64,000 nucleotides of DNA from the NCBI GenBank assembly GCA_963971305.1, contig OZ020306.1, forward strand, positions 60,052,686-60,116,685, given 5' to 3'. Shown piece after piece: positions 1-10,223 of this stretch. This DNA is from Arcuatula senhousia (Eukaryota > Mollusca > Bivalvia > Mytilida > Mytilidae). Position numbers and translations under genes: made by a program. How positions within the stretch are numbered: position 1 is the stretch's first letter; every line of letters starts with the position of its first letter. Below the pieces are notes generated by a model. The model was not told the origin of the DNA and did not search any database. It was given only the letters and a program-made list of their open reading frames with translations.

Positions 1-191
1 ATCTGTTGTTCAACTTGTTCAAATTATTTTAACGATGTAAATTAAAATAGAGTATTTTATAGATAAGATTAAAATTATGTAGCAGTATTTCAATTATTAT
101 CATGATTGAATAATTTAAGATTGATGTTTAAAAAATCGTTAATTAAAAATTTTGTTACACGAATAATGATAGAAATACTTTTAATATATTT

Positions 192-289
192 GAAATGCAA
201 ATGACAACAAAGTTCCAGACAATAAATTTTGCTACGCCTGACGCGCGTTTCGTCTATTCAAGACTCATCAGAGGCGCTCTACCAAAAAG
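192..289 (-). repeat. Isolated fragment of the hammerhead-ribozyme repeat
   Basis: This about 98-bp piece matches the first part of the 358-bp repeat unit arrayed at 41130-42450, from the stretch that begins near CAAATGACAACAAAG through CTCTACCAAAAA. The rest of the unit is absent. The ribozyme inside it keeps a complete core. It is a dispersed single copy about 40 kb from the array. Confidence 0.85.
234..277 (-). ncRNA. Type I hammerhead ribozyme (isolated copy)
   Basis: On the minus strand the core CUGAUGA (265-271 on plus) is followed by stem II GUCU/AGAC with a five-base loop, then GAAA. Stem III is only A-C-G/C-G-U closed by two bases, and position 17 is C. Stem I pairs GCGCCU with AGGCGU, six pairs including one G.U. 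All the canonical core bases are present. Very short stem III is a known feature of metazoan type I hammerheads. Activity is inferred, not shown. Confidence 0.8.
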
Positions 290-937
290 AAATCTTGATA
301 ATAATTATATTGTTGCATATTTGTCTATCGTAATTAAATTATTTCTTTTGTTTACTAATTAGACCACGCGCCACCACTGTGTTTTATTAGATATGACATC
401 GGTATCGATTACATAGCGTTAATCGGATAAAGATGTAATACACAGATATCCGGTCATATCCCAGAATGCACTTGAGACAATCTCACTGACGTCACGTAGC
501 TACTTTTGAAATCAGAAAATGCCAAATATTTCTGTTATAAATGAGATTTTTTTTTAAAGGATATATATTTTCAATGACATATTCTATCATTTAAGACCAT
601 AAGTCAAATTTCGTGATTTTCCCTTTAATATTTTTAGTAGGACCAAATAAAAAATGACTTAAAATATATTTCTGTTTAGGGTATCCTACATGTATCTACA
701 CTGTTTGTTCTACCTATCCTAGCTACGATAATGTAGCTCCACCTATTCTAGCCCTATTTCTTCATTTTAGGGCAAAAAAAATATTCTGTAATTTGTCAAA
801 TAGTGTACAAATATGTTCAGTGATAAAATTAAATAATTAATCCCTTCTTGTGTGTTGAGTTTCACTTACAACAGAATACCCAAAGCTGAGTCAAGAAAAA
901 ATAGGATAGGCAATGTGTACTTAAAACAACTACATTT
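290..937. other. No gene seen; AT-rich spacer
   Basis: I see no coding-like frame or recognisable repeat here. The stretch is AT-rich with short homopolymers. Confidence 0.5.
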
Positions 938-1114
938 ATGTTGACAATTGAAAAAGAAACATTGGATTCTGACGCCAATGTAACAGTTAATGAAGATGTA
1001 AATGGACAAATAAGTCATCCCAAGAAGGAAAGGCGCAAACGGCAACTTTCTGCAGATAGAAGGGAAGTCTACAAAGCAAGAGTAGTAAAAAAAAGGGTCA
1101 GCTCTTTATTATGA
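938..1114 (+). CDS. Small basic ORF, possible exon of an unknown gene
   Basis: A 58-residue frame opens with ATG and ends at TGA. The first half is acidic/polar and the second half is strongly basic (PKKERRKRQLSADRREVY), with the look of a nuclear-localisation or DNA-binding tail. The composition looks more coding-like than the surrounding AT-rich DNA. It lies on the same strand as, and 1.1 kb upstream of, the exon-like ORF at 2216, so the two could belong to one gene; that is inference. No family is recognised. It could also be a chance frame. Confidence 0.3.
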   Translation: MLTIEKETLDSDANVTVNEDVNGQISHPKKERRKRQLSADRREVYKARVVKKRVSSLL

Positions 1115-2215
1115 ACAACTCATTTGCTGCAGGAAATAGAATTCAGGTCTCATTCAAAGCTTTCACAAAACTTAGACATATATGATTGAAAAGACTTAAT
1201 TTTGACACAAGAAATAGTATAATGATAAAGAAAATAAAATACGTCCAGGATATGTCCAGTTACTCTGTTTTTAACTTTTCAAAACTGTTTGTTTCAGAGA
1301 ACACCAGTTGAGAGTATTAAGGGAACATGTCAAGGTATATTGTATTATGATGCAACAGGGTCAGTTGTGAAAAGAACAATAAACAAGGCGTAGCCAGTGT
1401 TTTACTATGTCGCAGTTATAAAAGGAAACATCAATGCCTGTCTTAAAAAAAAATAATCTGACACCCCCTCTCCCTTTAATAACATCCTTACTTTACAGGA
1501 ACATTTACCAGGGCAAACATTTGCTTGTTAAAAAAAATAAGAAATGATTTTGTTTATATTTCGGCAAAAATAATATCATTCTCTCAAGTATAGAAAATTC
1601 TGGAAACAAAAATCTGCTTGTAGGGAAACTGTCAACATAGTTAAAGAAGAAAATTTAAAAACTCAGGAACATTTTGCTTCTTTGCTTGTGCTAAATTCGA
1701 GTTTAAAAATTCGTTCAGCCCTATGATGGGGGTGGGTAGGAGGGGGTCTCATCCCACACTCCCGTTAAAATAAATACCAAATCCTGCTTTCCCGGTTTCT
1801 AGATTATGCTACCTAAAAATTACGAATTTTTGGAGTTTTATCTAAAAATCCCGAGTTCCCGGCGAACAAATAAGATAAATGAATGGAACAGAAAAAATGT
1901 GAAACACATGTATACATAACTTATATTAATTGCATGGCTTATGAAAAAAATTCAAATACTTTAGCATATTTAGTAAAGACAATCAATGTCATATACATAC
2001 TGTACATGTACAATTATTAGGACTGCCAAGGGAAAAATTGAAGCTATTTGATTGTACATGTATGACCAGCTACATGTATGATATTTACAGTTGCTTAGAT
2101 TTGAGACTCATTTTTTTAAAGCCCAGAGATAATGTTTTATAAATCTACATGTAGTTTCGCAAGATTGGGTAAGCCATACATTTATTCTTAAGCAGGTGTT
2201 CCCTCTACATTTCAG
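1115..2215. other. No gene seen; possible intron
   Basis: There is no coding-like frame. The stretch ends in a pyrimidine-rich acceptor-like sequence just before 2216. If the flanking ORFs belong to one gene, this would be intronic. Confidence 0.35.
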
Positions 2216-2668
2216 CTACCCATGTCATCTCCAACTTCACTTTGGTCACCATCAGCTCCCTTCACTATATCAGCTCTAACACACACCTTGTTGCCACACA
2301 CAGATAACTCCAACCAATCAGATACGCCAGTGACACCTGCAACTGTAAACCTGCTGTCTCTTTCTCCATCAACTTCTATCCAGGACATAACACCACTCCT
2401 CTCCCCTGTTAGAAGAATTGTTTAACTTAATGAGGATCAGTCTACTGAGGAACCAATTGAAGACATTCTTTCTCAGCTTCTGGAGGAAGCTCAGTCACCT
2501 ATCACACTCTGTAATTGTCAGACTGGTACTGGTAGTCTCGATCAGAGACTTAGTATCCTTGAAAACCAAGTGAACACCATGCTCAATGCTGTTCAAGAAA
2601 TCCCAAACTTAATCAGAACCTTAACATCATGTACTGAAGCCATAATATCTCAACCAAACAATGTCCAG
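2216..2668 (+). pseudogene. Exon-like coding segment with one internal stop
   Basis: A splice-acceptor-like CTCTACATTTCAG ends at 2215, and an ATG follows at 2222. The frame encodes a Ser/Thr/Pro-rich stretch, meets a TAA near 2423, and then continues in the same frame for about 80 more coding-like residues to TAG at 2672. The second half is acidic and then forms heptad-like LSILENQVNTML, a plausible coiled coil. CAG|GT at 2666-2670 could be a donor. The single in-frame stop suggests a decayed exon, or a stop that varies between individuals. No protein family is recognised. Confidence 0.4.
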
Positions 2669-2939
2669 GTTTAGTATGAACATTTCATGTTACCGGGGGC
2701 AAATGAGGACGTTAGAGCATAGAAAAGCAACCACCAAAAACAACAACCGTCCTATGCCTTACAGCAAATACTCTCGTAGACCTCTGGAAGCAACTGGTAA
2801 TTCGAAAAACTCAAGTCTGTGGTCACTAAGAAAAGTGAGGAGAGAGATAATTAATCATTGTTTATTTTATTTTGTTTGGAAAATAACTTCGGAAAGAAGC
2901 AAAGGTGTACCAAAGGGGTAATCAGTATCATAAAACCGT

Positions 2940-3180
2940 AAAGACAAAACTGGCAGACAAAAATCATCACAACAAAACAAACCACATAACAACATAAAAC
3001 ACAAACACATATAACAACAAAACCGCATTCAGCAACGTGAACTCAAGTCGAAACGAGAGTGAACTCAGGTGCTCCGGAAGAGTAAGCAGTTCCTGCTTGC
3101 TATAGCACACCCGTCACGTTGCCATAGATCGATTAAGTGTTGGTCATATCCGGAAAGGATGACGATGACATTACAAAACT
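2940..3180 (-). other. 3' untranslated region of the reverse-transcriptase element
   Basis: On the minus strand this follows the RT stop codon. It contains a stretch (GTGCTATAGCA, then TTCCGGA-CACCTGAGTTCACTC) that is also found directly after the homologous RT end at 51967-52170 on plus. The shared order RT end then this block marks it as element 3' UTR rather than unique DNA. Confidence 0.6.
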
Positions 3181-3886
3181 CTATGTCAAACCAACATCTG
3201 TGCTCATCTGAGAGATAGAAATCCCGTATTTGTATACAAGCACATGATGTCGTCCGTAAAATTTCTTGAGTGATGACAACAACCTGGGAGCAACGTACCC
3301 CTGTGTTAACAATTTGCTTGTCAGCCGTGTGGCTCTATCAAGGAAGTCGTTGTACTCCCCACATGCTCTGGAATAGCGAATCAATTAAACTCCATATGCT
3401 GGAGCGGACGGAATGTTGCTACACAGAAAGGGAAAGTTAACTATTGGAAAGTTGAAGTCATCACGTTTGTCATAGAGCTTTGTACAAAGCCTTCCTTGTG
3501 TGTTAATTTCGATAAATAGATCCAGATATGAAGCGGACCTCCTAGAATCTGTAGTGTCCTTTATATCAAGTTCCTTCGGATATATGAGATGTAACTAGTC
3601 ACCAAATCGAGGATTGTTTAGTGAAAGGACATCATCAATATAACGAAACGTGAGATTGAAGGATAAAGCAAGTTTGCGGTCCTTTTTGTCTAGAAGTGAT
3701 TGTCAGAAGTCCGCTTCATATGAATGAAGAAACAAATCGGCAAGCAATGGTGCACAATTTGTGCCCATTGGGATACCTATTGTTTGCTGAAACACACGTC
3801 CACCAAACTTTACAAATATGTTGTCGATTAGAAAGTTGAGCATTTCTATTATTTGATCGGAAGTTATGATAGATTTATGTCAGATT
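3181..3886 (-). pseudogene. Reverse transcriptase domain of a Penelope-like (or related) retroelement, decayed
   Basis: One minus-strand frame of about 235 codons reads as an RT palm and thumb. Motifs in order are GTNCAPLLADLF, the catalytic FRYIDDVLS (YIDD at 3631-3642), SASYLDL, LYDKRDDFNFPIVNFPFL and KFYGRHH near the C-terminus. There is no frameshift, but three in-frame stops break it: TGA at 3703-3705, TAG at 3595-3597 and TAA at 3385-3387. The N-terminal part and any endonuclease are missing. I recall this RT type as common in mussels. Assignment to Penelope-like elements rather than another non-LTR group is tentative. Homologous scraps lie at 19431-19580 and 51836-52650. Confidence 0.75.
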
Positions 3887-4408
3887 AAGGTAACCTTCAC
3901 TTACATTTAAATTTAACGGGCGAGGGGGTTGGCTGTCTTGTGCTACTGCTTCATTTCTTTATTTGCAAGTTTGTATCTGATGGTACCTAAGATAACACGT
4001 ATATTGTCATTTTTCGATATAAAAGAATAAAAAGTTTTTAATAAATTCATTTGATAGTATTCTGCTGAGATGTATGAAATTATTATGATTCGAAGCACTA
4101 TGAAATGAACTAAAAAGCTGATCTCCCTCTCTTTTATGTGTACTTATGTTTAGTACGTCTAGGGCTTTCTAAATTTTCAAATTTGACAAATCCAAAATAT
4201 TTTTTACTATTAAGAAATACCAGATGAAAGTTCTGACAATAGAGACTCAATTGGCACATAACGCATTAGTTACTATAATGCAGCTCCTATCAAATCTTTG
4301 AAAGCCAAATCAAACAATTTCATAAGGAACTAGTAAAAAGTGGGAGTCATACTTTTCAAGATCAAATCAATGACGAAGACTTGCAGCATGTGCGGACGAC
4401 ATCCAGTG
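3887..4408. other. No gene seen
   Basis: AT-rich sequence between the RT relic and a SINE-A fragment, with no coding-like frame. Confidence 0.45.
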
Positions 4409-4610
4409 AGTGAGTGAGTAAGTTGGTGCTGTACGCCCGGGCATCGCTATATAGGTTATTTACAGAAGGATGATAAAATGAATATGAAATGATGATGATA
4501 AATGAATATGGGGATGGATGAGGTGGGAAACAAAGAAATGGTTTTTTGAAGAACACGAAAAGGGTAGAAGTGGGTAAGGGCTAACAAATAGCCTATGTGG
4601 TACACGTTTG
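4409..4610 (-). mobile_element. SINE-A copy, 5'-truncated and diverged
   Basis: In minus orientation this carries the (ACTC)n tail, the ATAACCTATATAGC and CATCATCATTTCA blocks, and the CATAGGCTA block of SINE-A, with many substitutions. The 5' half is absent. It is one of the older copies in the window. Confidence 0.8.
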
Positions 4611-5971
4611 ACTGCAGAAAACTATATTCAAATGGTAACATTCGATAAATTTGGAAAGACTGGAAGCAACAGCAGGTGGAACAGTAAAATTGTGTATCAA
4701 GTCTTCGAAAGGTTTGAACTGTTTCTTTCTTCGAGAGAAAAGCCTTTTATTCAAATAAAAAAAGATATGAACATCGCCTAATCAGTTTGAGACATTACTT
4801 TTCACATCCAAATCACACAATTCTAGTATTGAGTTTTATAGTTATAACTACTAAACTGAGAACACAGCTTTGTCTATAGATCAAATTCACTAACCGTTTT
4901 ATAGCACAATATTAATGATACTTGTGTACTCTAATGTGAATTAATTTTTACTGATTTTTTGTAGCAGATGATTATGATTCCACATATTGTGAAAATAAAA
5001 GTATTACAGTTTGCGATGTTCTTCAGTTTATAACTGAATGTTCAACTATCCCTCTGCCGGGTTGGTCTAAAATATAGGTCCATTGTACGGATGGAGAACG
5101 CTTACCCTTTGTTTCCTCCTATACAAGGAACTACAGTCTCTAATAAATGATGTTTTGCAAAGATGGATTGAAACAACCATAAAGAAAAGATCATGTTGGC
5201 ATCTGTAGTGTGAAACAATCGCTTTATGAAATGGCACCCTGGTGTTTGTTAAACAATTTTGAATCTGCAAATTATTTACAGGAACAAAAATTATTGATAA
5301 AATTTGACATTTCTGTTATGTTTTCAGTAGGTTTAAAGGAGGAATCGGATCCTGTGTTTCCATGTCCTGGAGAGCACTAAAGTGTTTTAATCTCAGAGAG
5401 CAGTTGAAGAACATCTTATGAAAGGTGATTGCACCCTTAATGGATTAAAGATGAATGTATCGGAAAGAGTAAAATATATTTATGATAGTTAAAAGAGTTT
5501 TTGTCTGAAAGTGAAAGGATCACATTTCTATGGTAATTTGTTCCTTCTACTGTCAACATTTCCTGTAGATAAGGGTCAACTTGACATTTTATATTTGTGA
5601 AATTCCACTTTTTCTCACTCCCTTGTATCACTCAACATTTGACCTATTTGTTTCAGAATTATTAAATGAATATCTACACGAGCTTAAGCACGTTCGCTTT
5701 CAAGAAGGAATGTTAAATTTAAATTATGGTTGAACATTTATATAATTTCAAATATATCGAGAAAGATGTTAACGATTTCTGCAAACTAAAAGATTGATTA
5801 ATAAGAATTATGTTTAATTCAAATTAAGGTAATGACGAACCATATACATTATTCTTTTATACAACTGCATTTATATTGTAATATACTATATTGCTATTTT
5901 AGTAATTGCTTAGTTAGTACATTTTCTTTCTAATACCTTCGTTTTTTATTAAATTTATGTTTTAATTTTAA
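4611..5971. other. No gene seen; AT-rich spacer
   Basis: No supported coding frame or known repeat. Short ORFs here have low-complexity AT-driven composition. Confidence 0.45.
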
Positions 5972-6583
5972 TTGTCTATTATATATTGTTTACAATATAT
6001 TGTCATGGGAAGACGAGTCCTTATTTTAGGCCATTCATTTAAACACTGTTTAGAAACTTTTACACACGTTTATAGGGACTGGTACATTCTAGCCCTGGAT
6101 GATACTGATATTCAAGTTGAATTTTATGGTATAGGTGGAGGAAGTTTACTTCCTGGCAAAAAATGCATTCAACAAAGACCTCATATGGCCATTTCTAATT
6201 CTTATAAACCATCTTCCACTTTCCCTCAAATTGCCGGTAACGATCTGCACAATGTACAAGATCCTGATAAATTAGCTCGTGATGATGCCAGTTTTGCAAA
6301 CTTCATTATTGAAGCATATAATGTAAAACATGTTATAATCGGGCAACTACTGCCTAGATACTCTGCAAATACAGAGTCAAATTACAACAATTAAGTGGTG
6401 CAAATGAACAAAAGACTCAGTGAAATGGTTTGCAAAAACGCACACATTACTTTCTGGCAACACCGAGGGCTTCGGTCAGATACTAAATCTGTCTCATTTA
6501 GTACACCCCACAGGTATGACCAAAATGCAGACTACACATTCCAACCGCCGCTAAACACTGATCGGTTTTACCGACAAGCTTAG
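5972..6583 (+). pseudogene. SGNH/GDSL hydrolase-like ORF with one internal stop
   Basis: The most likely start is the ATG at 6005, which opens MGRRVLILGHSF. The frame shows block I (ILGHSF), a GGGSLLPG turn, block III (GNDL) and VIIGQLLPRY, the usual order in SGNH-type hydrolases of marine invertebrates. The reading frame is broken by one TAA at 6392-6394 and continues in the same frame to 6583. The His-containing block V is not visible, and the last residues come from an inserted SINE-B head at 6564. In bivalves such domains often sit in retroelement-linked ORFs. Catalytic function is doubtful. Confidence 0.55.
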
Positions 6584-6622
6584 CGCTGCTGCGGGCCTAT
6601 TCGCCTCCCCGGTCCCGCACGG
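6564..6622 (-). mobile_element. SINE-B head fragment
   Basis: About 60 bp match only the 5' end of SINE-B in reverse orientation (from GTAAAA/TTGTCGG to the GGGACCG...CCCGCACGGG end). Body and tail are missing, the reverse of ordinary 5' truncation. It truncates the SGNH-like frame. Confidence 0.75.
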
Positions 6623-6865
6623 GATCAACAAAGCTATGAACTATCTAACTTTAAGGTACATTAAGCACACCGGTCACCTCTCCGATGTGCACCTCAAGTC
6701 CTCTGTTAAAACATTCTATACCATAAGGTATTCATGTAACTGAGAAAACTCGATGTCTTATATTGTCTGATAACTATGTAAACTTCGTAGCCTTGCTACC
6801 AAATTGTTTAGACGATGAGGATAACGGTGACGTGCTTATCAAAAATGGCAATGTCACCATTACAA
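6623..6865 (+). other. Coding-like remnant, unidentified
   Basis: One plus frame near 6760-6860 reads NYVNFVALLPNCLDDEDNGD with a protein-like composition, but stops lie close upstream. It may be a displaced exon of the SGNH-like ORF or of a retroelement. No family is recognised. Confidence 0.25.
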
Positions 6866-7070
6866 AACAAGAGGCTCCCAGGAGCCTGAATCGCTTACCT
6901 GACATATGTGCCTGAAGTAAAGGTTAGTAGGCAAAATCTATTTAACATTGAAACGGTCATAAGTTTAATAAGGGGGTCAACTGACAATATGGTGGATCTT
7001 AAGGTGATTATCACTTTTGTTCTCAATCAAAATTCAAAAAGCTGTCACCCTTTTTGGGTTATTTAATAAC
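6866..7070 (-). mobile_element. Family C (Helentron-like) 3' end
   Basis: Reading on minus, the element ends with the subterminal repeat CAGGTAAGC (one change from CAGGTGAGC), then the perfect hairpin AGGCTCC-TG-GGAGCCT and CTTGTT. Only the 3' terminal part is clear; the inner limit is uncertain. Confidence 0.65.
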
Positions 7071-7075
7071 TCAAT

Positions 7076-7936
7076 AAAAAGCTACGCCGAGCGCAGCATG
7101 ATACGACCGCAACAAGTTGAACCCTGTACATTGGAGGCCCAATATGGATAGTCTATTGCTTTGGTCACATGCAGCCCATGGTGGACTTACAAAGCTTTTT
7201 TACACATGCAACCTATGGTGGACTTTAAAATGCATATTTGACACATATATATTTACAATAACATTTAATAGAAAAAAAAATATTTCTATATTCATTGGCA
7301 TTTTTGACACGACTAAGCCCCTTTTGGCCCTTTTTTTTAAAAAGTTTAGGACCACAAAATGCAATAAAAAGCTTCCTTCAGTGTATTTAATCATCATATT
7401 TAAACTTCATAACAATTGGCTGGCCCACTACAGCTAAATTTCTTGTGTAAAACCATTTGCCTTGACCAATTTTTAAAAATGGCGTTTTTTGCCCCTTCGA
7501 CCCCTTATATCGCAAAAACAGAAAGAGATATTTCAAATCTGATTGAAAAATGCATGCAGGGATTTTCACAAGGATTCCAATGAAAAAAAAGATTTTGAAA
7601 ATCGGACCACAAATAAAAAAGTTGATTTTTTGGGTGTGGCCCGTCTTTGGCCCCCTGTAGCAATGTAACGGTTCAATATACATCATAACCATTGGCACAT
7701 TTTGTTGACAGAATTTAATAAGAAATTCAATAAAAAAAGAATTTTCAAAATCAAATGAATAATAAACATTATACAACAGTTTTATCAATACACCCGTATT
7801 AGCCCCTTTTGGCCTTTTTTTCCAAAACGGTAAGGGCCACCAACCCCAAATACAATAGGAACCTTCCTCTAGTGGTTACAAACATCATATAAAATTGTTT
7901 GCGGTCGTATAAAAAGGGTTAAATGCAGTTTAACCC
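7076..7936 (+). mobile_element. Family D (Helentron-like) element
   Basis: Subterminal inverted repeats ATACGACCGCAA (7101-7112) and TTGCGGTCGTAT (7899-7910) bracket the element. A 3' hairpin GGGTTAAA-TGCAG-TTTAACCC follows at 7916-7936. The interior has blocks such as GGCCCAATATGGA and GGTGGACTTACAAAG, also found at 29607-31030 and 53440-54313. ORFs in it are not supported as genes. Confidence 0.65.
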
Positions 7937-7942
7937 AATGTT

Positions 7943-9183
7943 CCATTTAAAGCCACAGCGGCCATGTTTTACAACCAATCAAAAATCCCCACATCAGTTC
8001 TATACGCCTAATGTTTATAACGTAACGCTACCCAAATTGCAGCAGTCTACATAAATTGTACTAAAATAATAGAATTGTTTAGTAAGACAAGTTCTTATTT
8101 CATATTATTAATATGTTATTATTTTTCTAAAGTATTCAACGAAAATATTAATTAAAAAGTTATTTCTGATAGAAAAAAATACAACTGTATTGATAGTTGC
8201 ATACCTTATGCAATATGGCTCCACATTGAAAATTGCCGTGCGACAGACATGACTTCTGGTTGATGTTGAAAATCTTTACAATTGTTGTATATTTTTCATT
8301 TTGCGTAATATCATTTGTTGCCAAATTATTCAGACAGCAAAATTCATGTGAATATTCCAAGATCTCAACCCGGAACTAAAATAAAAGTGCTTTCAATCAT
8401 GTCCGCACTAGATGACGTAATGGAGACCTAAATTTAGACTTCAAATTAACTTTGTTTTCAGGTCAGTTTTATTTGTATTTTGTGGTTTTAAATATTTAAA
8501 AGATGTAAATGCTTCATTTACAACGTACTTTGCATGTCTATACCGTTGTTTTAGCTGCAAACAAGAAAATACACAATTATTCAGCCTTTTAAGGGAAATA
8601 CTTTGCAAATGTCTAAAAATCCGACCAGGAGTCATAAAATGCTTTTAAAATTTGTTGACATACCTTTTCTTGATTGGATTTTTAAATAAAAATAAATCAA
8701 AGTAATTACTTTCAGTAATGAAGCAAGATTTTTAAAAAAAATATATAAAGGAGTAAAATTTTTACCCCCATGTGCAATTTGGGTACCCCTGATGTAAAAA
8801 AATAGGGTTGTTCCCAAGTGTCTTTAAATATGTTTTATGACATCTGTGTATCAAATATTAAAATTCTAGCTGTATGGATAAGTACAGTAAACTTTACTCT
8901 TAAAACAAAGCCGACAAAATAATTAAGCAATCATGTCCAGATAAAGATACGATACAAAAACCGTCAAAGTTGTTGCAATTTGGGTACCGTCACGTTAATC
9001 AACATATACCAAGTTTGGTTCTCATTGGACTTAAAGTGTCAGAGGAGTTTTTTAAATATATTTTTAAATAAAACAATCGTTCTAGAGAAAATAATTAAGG
9101 AACTCAAAAACATTTAAACAAAGGGTGATATTATTTCAACATCAAGCGAGTAATGTTTAACTTAATTTTTAAATATTTTTCAT
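7943..9183. other. No gene seen
   Basis: AT-rich sequence with no protein-like frame and no repeat shared with the rest of the window that I can see. Confidence 0.45.
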
Positions 9184-9196
9184 TCTTTTCCGGGCA

Positions 9197-9677
9197 CCCG
9201 TGCTGGTTCCGGGTGGCGAGTAGGCCCGCAGCAGCGCTAAGCTTGTCGGTAAAAGTCCACTAAAGAGCGCTCAGAAACCTGACATCGGGTCAGGCCGCTT
9301 TGCCCACAAAGCGACTGGGATGTGTGCCCCAGGTGGTTGAATGGGGCAGCCCTGACATCGAGAGGTGCGGGTCGTCAGGCGATAATGCGGAAAACCTGAC
9401 CGCAAACCATAGTGGTGCACCGTGTTGGGAAAAATGTCACGTTCCTCGCACGTTAAAGAACCCTGCTGCAGGTCTCGGTAAGCGTAGATCCCGTAGGATC
9501 CCGATGCAGGAGGCTAAATTTCCCGTTCTTACCCATCACTCCTTTTTCCAGTGGCAGTCAAAATGGCCTTGTGTCCCCATCATCATTTCATGTTCATTGT
9601 ATCACCACGTTCATGTTCATCTCCCTGATATAGCCAAAATCGTGCTGCTTGGGAGTAAAGCAATAACTAACTTAACT
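9197..9677 (+). mobile_element. SINE-B copy, full length
   Basis: Runs from CCCGTGC to a short TAAC tail. A perfect 13-bp target-site duplication, TCTTTTCCGGGCA, flanks it (9184-9196 and 9678-9690), the mark of target-primed insertion. The head holds TGGCGAGTAGG and GGTAAAAGTCC, which resemble degenerate A and B boxes of a tRNA-type promoter. ORFs spanning it are not genes. Confidence 0.9.
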
Positions 9678-9894
9678 TCTTTTCCGGGCATTAGCATTTT
9701 CACTAGAGAATTTTAGAATTATTTAATCATCTTTGACCCTATAAGTTTAGTCATTTGCCGGTTATTGAAAATAAGGTCAATACTGATGTGCCATTCTGTT
9801 AAACGAAAGAATAGTCATAACAGTCAGCATATCGACACAATAAGGAATATGTTTGCCGGAAACACGACACAATGCTAATCTGGTAACGTCGTAA

Positions 9895-10178
9895 TGTAGC
9901 TCCTTTGACATCTTTGATATGGCGGAGCTACAATGTGGCCCCATTACTCATATTATCAGTTCAAGTTAACCTTTAGGTTAATGACCGATGATTAATGTAT
10001 TTAGTCAACTGCATAAACATTCTATGTTTCCACGACTCTTAGACTCTCTTATCTGATTTATTGCTATGTTGAACTTTCCATGATCTGTAACTGTATATGC
10101 TAAGTGTTACAATAATAAAATGAGTACTTGAACTTCAACTAGAAACATCGCCTACAAATAGAACCACAAAATATAACA
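9895..10178 (+). repeat. Candidate 5' long terminal repeat of a Ty3-type element
   Basis: The segment begins TGTAGC and ends ATAACA (TG...CA). It contains AATAATAAAAT as a possible polyadenylation signal near 10110. TGGTGTCAGG at 10179-10188 directly follows and looks like a Ty3-type primer-binding site. The gag start lies 35 bp beyond. The left border is chosen only from the TGT/ACA ends. No 3' LTR is present to confirm it. Confidence 0.45.
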
Positions 10179-10223
10179 TGGTGTCAGGTTAAAAAACGAA
10201 ATGGATAAAAACTGACAACCAGA

